64,000 nucleotides of DNA from CAVOJV01 sp963696325. Its GTDB lineage: Bacteria > Pseudomonadota > Gammaproteobacteria > Competibacterales > Competibacteraceae. The stretch covers positions 1-64,000 of the forward strand of contig CAVOJV010000071.1 of the NCBI GenBank assembly GCA_963696325.1. Reading direction: 5' to 3'. A program made the translations under genes and the position numbers. Below the pieces are notes generated by a model. It had not been told where the DNA came from, did no database searches, and saw only the letters and a list, made by a program, of their open reading frames with translations. This document shows positions 52,939 through 62,517 of this stretch, piece by piece (the stretch's first letter is position 1; the number at the start of each line of letters is the position of its first letter).

Positions 52939-53049
52939 CTTGTCCTCATTGCTGGGTGGTTCGCCGCTCGTGATAGGGATGCGGGGGTACAGGTGCAGGT
53001 GACAGCAGCTTCTGACAGGGTGGCTCGGCACGCCGTCTAGTCTCAGCTA

Positions 53050-53925
53050 TTAACGGAATACCACGGTTTTTTTGCCGTTCAGAAAAACCCGCTGCTCGAT
53101 ATGAAACTTGACAGCTCGGGCCAGGGCCAGATTTTCCGAGTCGCGGCCGGCCGCCGCCAGATGTTCGGGGCGGTAGGTGTGATCCACCCGCTCTATCACC
53201 TGTTCGATGATAGGACCCTCGTCCAGATCCACAGTGACGTAATGAGCGGTAGCACCGATCAGCTTGACGCCGCGGTCAAAGGCTTGGTGATACGGCTTGG
53301 CGCCCTTAAAACCGGGCAGAAAGGAATGATGGATGTTGATGGCGCGTCCTTGTAGCCGTTCGCACAACATGGGCGATAGCACCTGCATGTACCGGGCCAG
53401 CACTACCAGGTCGGTATCGGTTTCTTGAATGATTTCCCAGAGGCGTTCCTCCTGGGCGGCTTTGCTCGTTGGGGTGATCGGCAGGTATATGAAAGGAATG
53501 GCGTGCCAACTGGCCAACTGTTCCAGATCCGGATGATTGGCCACCACGACCGGGATGTCCATTTTAAGTTCGCCCGTGCGATAGCGGTATAGGAGATCGT
53601 TCAGACAGTGGTCGACCTTGGAGACCAGGATAAGCACGCGGGGACGCGCCAGGGTGTCATGGATGGCCCACTCCATCTGAAAGCGAGCGGCGATGGTGTT
53701 GAATTCCAGCTTCATCTGCGCCAGCGGCGGCGTCTTGTTGGGATCGGTATAATACACGGTGCGCACAAAGAAACGGCCGCTGATAATATCGTCGAACTGC
53801 GCCATTTCCATGATGTAACAGCCCCGGTCAGCCAGGAATCCGGAGATGGCGGCCACCTGTCCAGGCGCGCCTGGACAGGTGGCGGTGAAAATATAGTGAT
53901 TCTTGCCTTCGGTCGTGATTGTCAT
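53050..53925 (-). CDS. purU: Formyltetrahydrofolate deformylase
   Basis: PurU hydrolyses 10-formyl-THF to formate and THF, balancing one-carbon units. The 291-residue protein has an N-terminal ACT-like domain (FTATCPGAPGQVAAISGFLADRG) and a formyltransferase-like catalytic domain with INIHHSFLPGFKGAKPYHQAFDRGVKLIGATAHYV, which includes the catalytic His and the SFLPG loop, and Asp in DLDEGPIIEQ. It starts 20 bases after the SLC13 gene and precedes folD by 111 bases, so one-carbon genes are clustered. Confidence 0.95.
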   Translation of the reverse strand: MTITTEGKNHYIFTATCPGAPGQVAAISGFLADRGCYIMEMAQFDDIISGRFFVRTVYYTDPNKTPPLAQMKLEFNTIAARFQMEWAIHDTLARPRVLILVSKVDHCLNDLLYRYRTGELKMDIPVVVANHPDLEQLASWHAIPFIYLPITPTSKAAQEERLWEIIQETDTDLVVLARYMQVLSPMLCERLQGRAINIHHSFLPGFKGAKPYHQAFDRGVKLIGATAHYVTVDLDEGPIIEQVIERVDHTYRPEHLAAAGRDSENLALARAVKFHIEQRVFLNGKKTVVFR

Positions 53926-53945
53926 CGGTAACTTCTATCGTGCCA

Positions 53946-55724
53946 TCACGGCTTGAACGGCCATACCATGGGAATGATCAGCACCGTGATGATGCCTACC
54001 ACGAGGTTCAAGGGCACTCCGATACGTAGATAATCGCCGAAGCGGTAACCACCCGGTCCGTAGACCATCAGGTTGGTCTGATAACCGATAGGGGTGGCGA
54101 AGCTGGCCGAGGCGCCCATCATCACCGCGATTACGAAGGGCAGATGATTGACCCCCAAGTTCTGGGCGGTAGCCATGACGATGGGAAACATCAGGACCGC
54201 GACGGCGTTGTTGGTGATGATTTCGGTCAACGCCGACGTCATCAGGTAGACGCAGGCCAGCACCAGCCAGGGATTGTCGCTGGCCAGGTCGATGACAGCC
54301 TGGGCGATGAGGGCAGCGGCACCCGTCACCTGCAGGGCCCTGCCCAGGGCAAAGGAGGCGGCAATCGCCAGCAGCACCTGGGTGTCGATGCTCCTGCGGG
54401 CCGTGGTCAGGTTGCAACAGCCGCTCAGCACCATCGCCGCAGCGCCCAACATGGCGGCATTGAGCATGCTTAACCAGTCTAAGGTGGCCGCCAGCACGAT
54501 GGTTCCCAGGATGCTCCAGGACAGCCAGGCGCGCTCGTGGCGCAGGGGCGCAGAGTCATGTACCGGGCTGATCAACAGGAAATCACGGGCATTGCGGTGG
54601 CGTTCGATGAAGGACGGGCGCGTCTCCAGCAAAAGGGTGTCGGAGGGTTGCAGTTGGATGTTGCCGAGCTTGCCAAGGATGCGCCGGCCATTGCGGGCCG
54701 CGGCAATCACTGCGGCCCCGTACACCGAGCGGAAGCGCCCTTCCCGGAGGGTTCTGCCTAGCAGGGCGCATTGCGGGGACACCACCACCTCCACCAGACA
54801 GCGCTCCGGATAGGCGTTATTCAGGTTGAATTCTGGTTCCGTGGAGGGTTTCAGCCCTTTGATGCGTTGCAATTCCACCACCGACTCGGTCACCCCAGCG
54901 AAGACTAGGCGGTCGCCTGCCAGCAGCCGTTCATGCGAGCCCACCGCGGCGATAATGCGGTCATCGCGCTCGATCTCAACCAGGTAGAGACCCTCCAGGT
55001 GCCGTAAGCCGGCCTGTTCCACGGTCTTGCCCACTAGCGGACCGGGCTCCTCCACCATCATCTCTACGGTGTATTCACGGGGATTCTCGAAAATAGCGGC
55101 GGCCGGTATACGCTCCGGCAGCAACCGATGTCCCACCAGCAGAATATATACCACGCCCACTAGTGCGCTGGGTATTCCCACCCAGGCGATATCGAATAAT
55201 CCCAGACTCGGCGTCTCGGTTTCGGCCAACAACAGACCGTTAACCACCAGGTTGGTGCTGGTGCCGATCAGCGTGCAGGTGCCGCCCAGGATCGCGGCAT
55301 AGCTCAACGGTAGCAGCAGCTTGGAAGGGGAAATCCGCAGGCGCTTGGCCCAGGTCAGTGTGGCTGGCAAGAACGTCGCTACCAGCGGCGTATTATTCAT
55401 AAAGGCGCTCATTACAACCACTGGCAGCATCAGCCGCGCCTGCGCGCCCACCACGCTGCGTGGACGTCCCAGTAGGTAACGAACCAAGAAGTCCATGCCG
55501 CCCGTCTCGCGAATGCCGGCCGCCACCACATACATCAGCGCCACTGTCATCAGACCTTCGTTGGCGAAACCGCCCAGAGCCTGTTCGGGAGTGAGCACCC
55601 CGGTCGTCAACAACACCATCAGACCACTGAATAACAGCATTTCCGGCGCAATGTGGGTGAATGCCAGCAAGGCAATGCAGCATAGCACCACCCCAATGGA
55701 TAGCCAGGCAGAGACGCCCATCAA
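53946..55724 (-). CDS. SLC13/DASS-family permease with two TrkA-C domains
   Basis: A 592-residue inner-membrane protein. Two sets of hydrophobic helices carry the family motifs NNTPLVATFLP and GTCTLIGTSTNLVVNG in the first half and EIITNNAVAVLMFPI and SFATPIGYQTNLMVYG in the second. Between them are two RCK_C/TrkA_C domains (about 215-390: VEMMVEEPGPLVGKTVEQAGL, LVEVVVSPQCALLGRTLREG). Such proteins import anions such as sulfate or dicarboxylates with Na+. It lies between menA and purU on one strand, with gaps of 44 and 20 bases. Substrate unknown. Confidence 0.92.
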   Translation of the reverse strand: MMGVSAWLSIGVVLCCIALLAFTHIAPEMLLFSGLMVLLTTGVLTPEQALGGFANEGLMTVALMYVVAAGIRETGGMDFLVRYLLGRPRSVVGAQARLMLPVVVMSAFMNNTPLVATFLPATLTWAKRLRISPSKLLLPLSYAAILGGTCTLIGTSTNLVVNGLLLAETETPSLGLFDIAWVGIPSALVGVVYILLVGHRLLPERIPAAAIFENPREYTVEMMVEEPGPLVGKTVEQAGLRHLEGLYLVEIERDDRIIAAVGSHERLLAGDRLVFAGVTESVVELQRIKGLKPSTEPEFNLNNAYPERCLVEVVVSPQCALLGRTLREGRFRSVYGAAVIAAARNGRRILGKLGNIQLQPSDTLLLETRPSFIERHRNARDFLLISPVHDSAPLRHERAWLSWSILGTIVLAATLDWLSMLNAAMLGAAAMVLSGCCNLTTARRSIDTQVLLAIAASFALGRALQVTGAAALIAQAVIDLASDNPWLVLACVYLMTSALTEIITNNAVAVLMFPIVMATAQNLGVNHLPFVIAVMMGASASFATPIGYQTNLMVYGPGGYRFGDYLRIGVPLNLVVGIITVLIIPMVWPFKP

Positions 55725-55768
55725 TGCCCCCTAGTTGTTCTTTGCGGGTAAGAGATCACGCGGGTGAC

Positions 55769-56728
55769 TCACCGATAGCCCCATACGCCCAGGCAGAGCA
55801 GGAGACCGAAGCCCAATTGGAAGCGTGCCGTGGCCGCCAGCAATTTATTGAATACCGGCCCAGGAGGTTCGTGCCGGAAGCATCTCACCAGCCCGAACGC
55901 CCAAGGTAGGGTCACACCCGGCAGAAGCCAGCCAAAACCGCCCAGCCCAAGTGGATGTAGGAGGGGCAGCAGCGCGAAGGGGGTCAGCATCAGCAAGGCA
56001 TATTCTGTTTGGGTGGCACGGCGTCCCAGACGCACCGCCAGGGTGTTTTTGCCAACCTGTTTATCGTTGTCCAGATCCCGGTAATTATTGACCACCAGCA
56101 CAGCTGCCGCCGGCATGCCCAGCAAGGTACCGGCGACCAGCGCGGGCCAGCTTAGAACGCCGGTCTGTAGGTAGTAACTGCCCGCCACGGCAATCAGGCC
56201 GAAAAACAGCCACACGAAGAACTCCCCAAAGCCACTGTAGGCGACCGGGCGCGGTCCGCCGGTGTAGGCGAGGCCAGCGGCAATGGATGCCAGGCCCACA
56301 GCCAGGACGGGCCAGCCTCCCTCCCAGGTCAGGTAACATCCCAACAACGCCGCCATGGCGAAGTTGACGGTGGCCCCGCGGCGCACTTGAGCCGCGGAGA
56401 GCCAGCCTTCCGCGGTTGCTCGCGGGGGTCCCAGACGGGTAGCACTGTGGTCGGCGCCACGCTCGAAATCGGCGGCGTCGTTGTGCAGATTGGTGCCGGC
56501 CTGAATAAGCAGGGCGGCAAGCAGGGCGGCTCCCAGCACCGGCCAGGCCAGGGTGCCGCTATGGGCCCAGCCCAGAATGCTGCCCACCAGGACGGGAGCC
56601 ACGGCAATGCTCAGGGTTTTCGGTCGAATGGCCATTAACCAATACTTCAGCATGCCGACCGATAGCGTTTGGCGCGGATCGCGGAGTGCAAACGCCTGGT
56701 CGCGCTTGTCCGGCGTCGGTTGCCCCAA
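55769..56728 (-). CDS. menA: MenA-like prenyltransferase (1,4-dihydroxy-2-naphthoate polyprenyltransferase)
   Basis: An UbiA-superfamily membrane enzyme that attaches the polyprenyl chain in menaquinone synthesis. The two Asp-rich motifs are NLHNDAADFERGAD and NNYRDLDNDKQVGKNTLAV, the latter being characteristic of MenA. About eight or nine transmembrane helices are visible. The start is uncertain: ATG at 56728 gives 319 residues, and an in-frame ATG at 56653 gives 294, close to the usual MenA size. Only this menaquinone gene is seen here besides a distant YdiI-type thioesterase. It heads the SLC13-purU-folD run. Confidence 0.88.
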   Translation of the reverse strand: MGQPTPDKRDQAFALRDPRQTLSVGMLKYWLMAIRPKTLSIAVAPVLVGSILGWAHSGTLAWPVLGAALLAALLIQAGTNLHNDAADFERGADHSATRLGPPRATAEGWLSAAQVRRGATVNFAMAALLGCYLTWEGGWPVLAVGLASIAAGLAYTGGPRPVAYSGFGEFFVWLFFGLIAVAGSYYLQTGVLSWPALVAGTLLGMPAAAVLVVNNYRDLDNDKQVGKNTLAVRLGRRATQTEYALLMLTPFALLPLLHPLGLGGFGWLLPGVTLPWAFGLVRCFRHEPPGPVFNKLLAATARFQLGFGLLLCLGVWGYR

Positions 56729-56784
56729 ACGAGGCGTTGCTCGATAGCCGTAAGATTATCGTTCTTTGTCAACGTAGTGTTACC

Positions 56785-58569
56785 CTAAGCCGCCTTACAA
56801 ACCCGGTTGCGGCCGGATCGCTTGGCCTGATAGAGGGCCATGTCGGTGCGATGGATAAAATCCAGGAGCGGCTCATTTGGTTTTCTCGCGGCAATCCCAA
56901 GACTGACCGTTATTGTTTGGTCTTCCAGTGGCGCCGTGAATTTGATGGCCGCAATGCGCATGCGCAACCGTTCGGCGAATTCGGCTACGTTATTGGCCGC
57001 CTCACCGACGATGAAGATGATGAACTCTTCTCCACCTAGGCGAACGGGTATATCGCTGCTGCGGATGGTGGTGATCACTTCAGCGGCCACACGATGCAAC
57101 ACGGTATCGCCCTGGTTGTGACCGAACGCGTCGTTGATCCGCTTGAAGTAGTCGATATCCAACATGGCGGCGGCGATCAGCGCGTTGGTGTCGCGGTCCT
57201 GGATGTCGCAGAGCCGTTGCACCGTGTCTTGCATGTAGATGCGGGTGAACAGGCCAGTCAAGGGATCGCGTATCGAGCGCTCATAAATCTTCTGCCGCTC
57301 GATGTCCAGCGTCCGGTAAACCACCTCGCGTTCTACGGCAACCTGGAGCGGCATGCTCATTTGCTCCATGACCTGCTGAAGCTCCGTCGTGATGTGCGCG
57401 GGTTCAGCCAGGTGTATCAGGGCCACGGCTTCGGCACTTCCCTTTTCCGGGGAGAACAGCGGCAGCATGAGGGTGGCCGAACTCTCATCACCGGCTTGCA
57501 ACACGGTGAATTCACCGACACCTCGCTGGTGGGTGTTGCGCCACCGTTTACGATCCATGCCGAGGGTTTCGGCGACCGGAACGGGTGGCTGCGTTGCGTC
57601 ACCCCAGTAACGATTGGCGGGAGCCAAATGCAAGATATGGCCGTCTCCAAGCCGGGCATAAAATTCCAGGGAGGTGATCGACAGGATCCGGCGCGTGATG
57701 TCCAGGAGACTGTCGGCGATATCCCGGAAATCCCGGTACAGCGTCATGGTATGAGTGATATCGCGTAAGGTCTGGTTGAGCCGCAAGAGCCGCTGGATGT
57801 CGGAACTGTCCTTGGCCATCAGGTAGAGACCGCAGTCCAGCATCTTTAGCTTGGTGACCATAAATTCCACCAGGTGTTCGGGGATGATGGAACCGTGCTG
57901 AGGGGCGATGAGCCGCACCGGATGCTGCTCGATCTGGGCCATTGCATGACCAAGGACTTCACGGCTCGGCATGTAATGTTCGTGAAAGGGACGCATTGCC
58001 TCAAAGTAGCCTTCATCCTTGGCGAACAGAGAAAATTCGTCCGTCAGTCCCCCGAAGATATCGCTGGAGAACAACACGCCTGAATGGGTATCGAAGGTGC
58101 AGATAGCGCCGGGAAAATGGGCGTAGGGCGTGAAAACAAAGTGCAGGCGCCGGTCTGCCAGTTGCAGTTGCCAGTCGTGCTCGTCAACCAACCAAAAAGG
58201 CAGCCGCAGATCGTAATGCTTGAGCAGCATCCGGCTTCGCCAGTGAGTGATGAGCACGGCATCCTGGCGATCGATCATCTCATCGATCAACGGCAGCGCA
58301 CCGGCGATATCCGGGTCCGCATGATGGCAGACGAAATAACGGATATGGGAAAACGGCACCACTTCTTCAATTTTACGCAGCGTATGGCGAAAGGTCAGCC
58401 TGGAACCTGGATCGAGGAGAACCGATTGATTGCCTTGCTCGAGCAAATAAACATGGCATTGAAAGACATCATTTTCCTGGTGGTGTCCCACCCACCAGAC
58501 GCGATCCGCGATTTGAATGGCGTGATCGACATCCGCTTGCTCAATAGCGTGGAGTGGATATAACGTCAT
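56785..58569 (-). CDS. ODP (di-iron, MBL-fold)-GGDEF protein, putative oxygen-responsive diguanylate cyclase
   Basis: A 594-residue cytoplasmic protein in three parts. Residues ~1-260 are a metallo-beta-lactamase-like domain with the motif CHHADPDIAG (His82/His83, Asp85/Asp87), typical of oxygen-binding di-iron (ODP/flavodiiron-like) domains, plus THWRS, AHFPGAICTFD, SSDIFGG and APQHGS blocks that supply the other ligands. Residues ~265-420 are GAF-like. Residues ~430-594 are a GGDEF domain (SIRDPLTGLFTRIYMQ, RSSD inhibitory site, VRLGGEEFIIF). It should make cyclic di-GMP in response to oxygen or redox state, which is inference from the domains. It is followed by the tautomerase gene on its upstream side (42-base gap, same strand). 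Confidence 0.88.
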   Translation of the reverse strand: MTLYPLHAIEQADVDHAIQIADRVWWVGHHQENDVFQCHVYLLEQGNQSVLLDPGSRLTFRHTLRKIEEVVPFSHIRYFVCHHADPDIAGALPLIDEMIDRQDAVLITHWRSRMLLKHYDLRLPFWLVDEHDWQLQLADRRLHFVFTPYAHFPGAICTFDTHSGVLFSSDIFGGLTDEFSLFAKDEGYFEAMRPFHEHYMPSREVLGHAMAQIEQHPVRLIAPQHGSIIPEHLVEFMVTKLKMLDCGLYLMAKDSSDIQRLLRLNQTLRDITHTMTLYRDFRDIADSLLDITRRILSITSLEFYARLGDGHILHLAPANRYWGDATQPPVPVAETLGMDRKRWRNTHQRGVGEFTVLQAGDESSATLMLPLFSPEKGSAEAVALIHLAEPAHITTELQQVMEQMSMPLQVAVEREVVYRTLDIERQKIYERSIRDPLTGLFTRIYMQDTVQRLCDIQDRDTNALIAAAMLDIDYFKRINDAFGHNQGDTVLHRVAAEVITTIRSSDIPVRLGGEEFIIFIVGEAANNVAEFAERLRMRIAAIKFTAPLEDQTITVSLGIAARKPNEPLLDFIHRTDMALYQAKRSGRNRVCKAA

Positions 58570-58611
58570 GATCAGCTACCTCTCAATCTGCTCATTCGCG
58601 AGCAGCCGGCA

Positions 58612-58959
58612 TCAACCAAACGTGCCACCATTCCATCCCCAATCGCTGGCGGCTACCTCCATGAAATGAATGTAAGTTCGATTCGGAGGAATCCCCAGTG
58701 ACTCCTCCAACAACGCGCATAGTTTGCGCGCAATCTGGGTATTCACCTTGGCATTGAGTCCGCCGATACTCCTGACTTCGGCATAGGCGGCGCCTCCCGC
58801 TTTGCCAGACATGATCATGGCCACCGTGTCGATGATAGCCATAACGTACTGCTCTGGTTTGCCGATGCTCTCGGTCAGGATTCTCGACAGTGAGGCAAGC
58901 AGTTCCTGGCGCTTGTCCTCGGCCAGGGAAACGGAGGTCTGTAGTCTGATCAATGGCAT
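58612..58959 (-). CDS. MIF/phenylpyruvate tautomerase-like protein
   Basis: A 115-residue tautomerase-superfamily protein of MIF length. After removal of Met the N-terminal Pro (PLIRLQTSV) is the expected catalytic base, and the family pattern continues through KPEQYVMAII and IPPNRTYIHFMEVAASDWGWNGGTFG, the typical MIF C-terminus. Bacterial members tautomerise enol/keto acids, but their physiological role is uncertain. It lies just upstream of the ODP-GGDEF gene and is probably cotranscribed with it. Confidence 0.92.
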   Translation of the reverse strand: MPLIRLQTSVSLAEDKRQELLASLSRILTESIGKPEQYVMAIIDTVAMIMSGKAGGAAYAEVRSIGGLNAKVNTQIARKLCALLEESLGIPPNRTYIHFMEVAASDWGWNGGTFG

Positions 58960-58974
58960 ATCGCAACTCTCCTG

Positions 58975-59202
58975 CTAGGTTATCGCGAGCAACTCAATCC
59001 AGCACCTGAACGACCCCTCGCCTGGGCGTCGCCGGCACCGCCACCGTACTATAACCCATCCGCAGGACCAACTGGCGGAATCCAATTTTCCCGATGATAG
59101 TACCCAGGGCAGCAAGAGAAAACGCAACTGCTCGGCAGTGCTCACGGTGTGTGGGAAGGCAGCCTCCGCGATATCCCAGGGTTTATCCTGACTTGGGTTC
59201 AT
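58975..59202 (-). pseudogene. Nitroreductase (Acg-like) gene collapsed by internal deletion
   Basis: The N-terminal frame from ATG 59202 (MNPSQDKPWDIAEAAFPHT, then TAEQLRFLL) matches the start of Acg-type nitroreductases. Within ~35 residues the sequence jumps, in another frame, to FRQLVLRMGYSTVAVPATPRR and VVQVLD with a stop at 58994, which matches their C-terminal end. So roughly 270 central residues are missing. The remaining small frame ending at 58975 probably makes no functional product. Confidence 0.75.
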
Positions 59203-59233
59203 GATGTCTCCCATCGATCGGTGTCGTTATCCG

Positions 59234-62200
59234 TCAACCATCGGTTTCCTGCAAGGACATAAGCGAGGCGTTACCGCCGGCGGCGGCGGTATTAATGCTA
59301 AGCGTGCGTTCGGTAGCGTATCGGTGCAGATAACGCGGTCCGCCCGCCTTGGGGCCGGTGCCGGACAGACCTTCGCCGCCAAAGGGTTGTACCCCCACCA
59401 TGGCGCCGATTATATTACGGTTGACGTAGGCATTGCCGGCTCGCACCCGCTCGGTTGCGTAGCGGATGGTGCTGTCAATGCGGCTGTGGATGCCGAAGGT
59501 GAGACCGTAACCGGTGCTATTGATAGCGGTGATAACCTGGTCCAATTCATCACGTTTGAAACGGATTACGTGCAGGATGGGGCCGAACACCTCCTGCTCC
59601 AGCCTGGCGATGCCGTCGATCTCGAAAACCTGGGGCGGGAAAAAGGTTCCATGCTTGGTGTCCTGCGGCAGTGCGCAGCGATAAATCAGTCGGCCTTCCC
59701 GTTCCATGCGCTCGGCATGGCGTTGCAGCGACTCGCGGGCTGTGGCATCGATGACCGGACCTACATCGGTGGACAACTGTCCCGGATCGCCGATGCTGAG
59801 TTCCGCCATGGCGCCGGCCAGCATCTCCAGCAGGCGTTCCGCGATGTCTTCCTGGACAAACAGCACTCGCAGCGCGGAACAGCGTTGTCCCGCGCTCTGA
59901 AAGCTGGAGGACAGGATATCCATCACCACCTGCTCGGGCAGGGCGGAAGAATCCACCAGCATGGCGTTCTGCCCGCCGGTTTCGGCGATCAGGGGTACGA
60001 TGGGTCCGCGGCGGGCCGCCAAGGATTGGTTGATGGCCCAGGCGGTCTCGGTGGAGCCGGTGAAGGCCACCCCCGCCACCCGTGGATCGCTGACCAGTTG
60101 CGCACCCACCGCATTGCCAGCGCCGGGCAGGAAGTGCAGGACATCCACGGGGACGCCGGCGCGGTGCAGCAACTGCACCGCATAGGCACCGAGCAATGGC
60201 GTCTGTGCCGCGGGCTTGGCCAGCACCGTATTACCGGCCGCCAGGGCCGCGCTCGCCTGGCCCACGAAGATGGCGAGTGGAAAATTCCAGGGGCTGATAC
60301 AGGCGAAGACCCCGCGTCCGTGCAGGCGGATTTGATTGCGCTCGCCCGTGGGTCCGGGCAGGATTTGCGGGGCTGCGAAGTCCGCGCGGGCGCGGCTGGC
60401 GTAATAGCGGCAGAAATCCACCGCCTCGCGCACCTCGGCCACGCCGTCACTGATAGTTTTGCCGGCTTCCTGGGTACAGAGGGCCACGGCGACGGGCAGC
60501 TCCGCCTCCAGCAGCTCCGCCGCCCGCTCCAGACAGGCGGCGCGCTCATCCGCTGGGGTGGCGTCCCAGTTTGGCGCCGCGCGGCTGGCCAGCGTTAGGG
60601 CCTCTTCCACGTCGGCGGCCCTGGCCTCGACCACCGTGCCTACACGGCGGCGATTGTCGGCGGGGGCAAGGATCAGCCTGCCTTCGCCCCCTCGAGCGAC
60701 GCCGCCGATGAGGGGGGCGGCGCGCCAATCCTGCCAACCGGCCTCTTCGATACCTTCGGCGAGTGCCTTGAGTTGGGTGAGATCGCTGAGATCTACCCCC
60801 TTGGAATTAAGCCGCTCGGCGCCGAAGAGGTGACGCGGCAAGGGGATGCGCGGATGGGGAATCTGGCTTAATTGCGCGACTTTGGCGACCGGGTCGGCGA
60901 TGATTTCCTCGATGGGGGCGCGTTCGTCCACGCTGCGGTTGACGAACGAGGTGTTGGAGCCATTTTCCAGCAAACGCCGCACCAGATAGGGCAATAGGTC
61001 TTCATGATCGCCTATCGGCGCGTAAATTCGGCAGGGCAAGCCAGGGGGCTCGGTACCCACGATTTGATCATAGAGCGCTTCACCCATGCCGTGCAGACGC
61101 TGGAACTCGAAATCCCGGTTATTCCCCGCCATTTCCAGAATCGTCGCGACGCTGTAGGCGTTGTGGGTGGCGAACTGGGGATAGAACGCATCGTGCGCCG
61201 CCAGTAGCTTGCGGGCGCAGGCCAGATAGGAGACGTCGGTGGAGACCTTGCGGGTGAACACCGGATAGCCGTCCAGCCCGCGCTCCTGGGCGCGCTTGAT
61301 CTCGGCATCCCAGTAGGCGCCCTTGACCAGCCTGACCAGCAGGCGCCGCTGCTGCTGACGGGCCAGGTCGGCCAGCCAGTCGATGATGTGAATGGCGCGT
61401 TTCTGATAGGCTGGCACGGCCAGCCCCAGACCCTCCCAACCCTCGAATTCGGGATCAACGAAGAGCGCCCGGATGAGCTCCAGGGACAGATCGATGCGGT
61501 CAGCTTCCTCGGAGTCTATGTTCAACCCGATGTCATGGACCCTGGCAAGGCGAGCCAGGGCGCGCAAGCGCGGCAGCAATTCCCCCAGCACCCGCTTGCC
61601 CTGGGCCAGTTCGTAGCGGGGATGCAGGGCCGATAGCTTGACCGAAATGCCGGGGCCATGGATGGGCCCGCGTCCCTGCGCCACTTGCCCGATGGCGGTA
61701 ATCGCCTCCTCGTAAGCGCGATAATGGCGTTCGGCGGCCTGCCGGGTGCAGGCCGCTTCACCCAGTATGTCGTAAGAGTGGCGATAGCCCTGTTTTTCCT
61801 GGCTGTGGGCCCGCCCCAAAGCGGTTTTCACGGTGCGCGCCATTACAAACTGGCGGCCGAGGATGCCCATGGCCTGGGTCAGCGCGCGGCGGATGAACGG
61901 TTCACCGCTGCGTTGGATAAGGCGCTTGAAGGTGCCTTTATCATCCTGCAGCTTGACCACCCGCCCGGTCAGCAGCAGTCCCCAGGTAGAAGCATTAACG
62001 AAGAGGGACTCGCTGTGGCCGAGGTGTTTTTCCCAGTCGGCGGAGGCTATCTTATCGCGGATCAATTTGTCGACGGTCCCGGTATCGGGGATGCGCAGTA
62101 GCGCTTCCGCCAGGCATAGCAGCACCACGCCTTCCTGGCTGGACAACTCGTACTCATGCATGAAAGCGTCGATGCCGCCACTGTTGATCCGTTGGCGGCG

Positions 62201-62371
62201 CAGTTCCGTGACCAGGGTGCGCGCCCGTGCGGCGATTCGCTCGCGGACCGGCGTGGGCAGCATGGCGGCCTCGATCAGCGTGGCGACGTGCTGGCTTTCA
62301 TCGGCACGATAGGCGGCAACAATGTAGGGGTATAAGGTATGCGAAGCGATGCTAGGCGCGAAGAATTTCAT
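59234..62371 (-). CDS. putA: Bifunctional proline dehydrogenase/L-glutamate-5-semialdehyde dehydrogenase
   Basis: PutA oxidises proline to glutamate. The 1045-residue protein has the FAD-dependent proline dehydrogenase barrel (about 90-470; VKLSALHPRYE, RLVKGAYWDAEIKRAQ, FATHNAYSV) and an NAD-dependent aldehyde dehydrogenase (about 520-1015; ISPWNFPLAIF, ETGGQNAMLVDSSA with the catalytic Glu, and SAGQRCSALRVL with the catalytic Cys). There is no N-terminal ribbon-helix-helix, so it cannot repress its own promoter as E. coli PutA does. GGAGGA nine bases before the ATG at 62371 decides the start. A divergent AraC-type regulator gene lies 146 bases away. Confidence 0.96.
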   Translation of the reverse strand: MKFFAPSIASHTLYPYIVAAYRADESQHVATLIEAAMLPTPVRERIAARARTLVTELRRQRINSGGIDAFMHEYELSSQEGVVLLCLAEALLRIPDTGTVDKLIRDKIASADWEKHLGHSESLFVNASTWGLLLTGRVVKLQDDKGTFKRLIQRSGEPFIRRALTQAMGILGRQFVMARTVKTALGRAHSQEKQGYRHSYDILGEAACTRQAAERHYRAYEEAITAIGQVAQGRGPIHGPGISVKLSALHPRYELAQGKRVLGELLPRLRALARLARVHDIGLNIDSEEADRIDLSLELIRALFVDPEFEGWEGLGLAVPAYQKRAIHIIDWLADLARQQQRRLLVRLVKGAYWDAEIKRAQERGLDGYPVFTRKVSTDVSYLACARKLLAAHDAFYPQFATHNAYSVATILEMAGNNRDFEFQRLHGMGEALYDQIVGTEPPGLPCRIYAPIGDHEDLLPYLVRRLLENGSNTSFVNRSVDERAPIEEIIADPVAKVAQLSQIPHPRIPLPRHLFGAERLNSKGVDLSDLTQLKALAEGIEEAGWQDWRAAPLIGGVARGGEGRLILAPADNRRRVGTVVEARAADVEEALTLASRAAPNWDATPADERAACLERAAELLEAELPVAVALCTQEAGKTISDGVAEVREAVDFCRYYASRARADFAAPQILPGPTGERNQIRLHGRGVFACISPWNFPLAIFVGQASAALAAGNTVLAKPAAQTPLLGAYAVQLLHRAGVPVDVLHFLPGAGNAVGAQLVSDPRVAGVAFTGSTETAWAINQSLAARRGPIVPLIAETGGQNAMLVDSSALPEQVVMDILSSSFQSAGQRCSALRVLFVQEDIAERLLEMLAGAMAELSIGDPGQLSTDVGPVIDATARESLQRHAERMEREGRLIYRCALPQDTKHGTFFPPQVFEIDGIARLEQEVFGPILHVIRFKRDELDQVITAINSTGYGLTFGIHSRIDSTIRYATERVRAGNAYVNRNIIGAMVGVQPFGGEGLSGTGPKAGGPRYLHRYATERTLSINTAAAGGNASLMSLQETDG

Positions 62372-62517
62372 TGGGCGGTGTCCTCCATGGGGAGTGTGAG
62401 GAGGCCGGAACAGAGCGGCGTGCGGGACTGAATTCTTGAAGAAATATTTACGCAACTTTAGCATAAACTAGTTGCCGTGGTTGCCCAACGCGGCGTCAGA
62501 GCAAGTGGTAGTGAACC

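Noticed and set aside
59201..60598. Plus-strand frame of 465 codons opposite putA
   Set aside because: It is a shadow of the aldehyde dehydrogenase half of PutA, whose active-site motifs are in the minus-strand frame.
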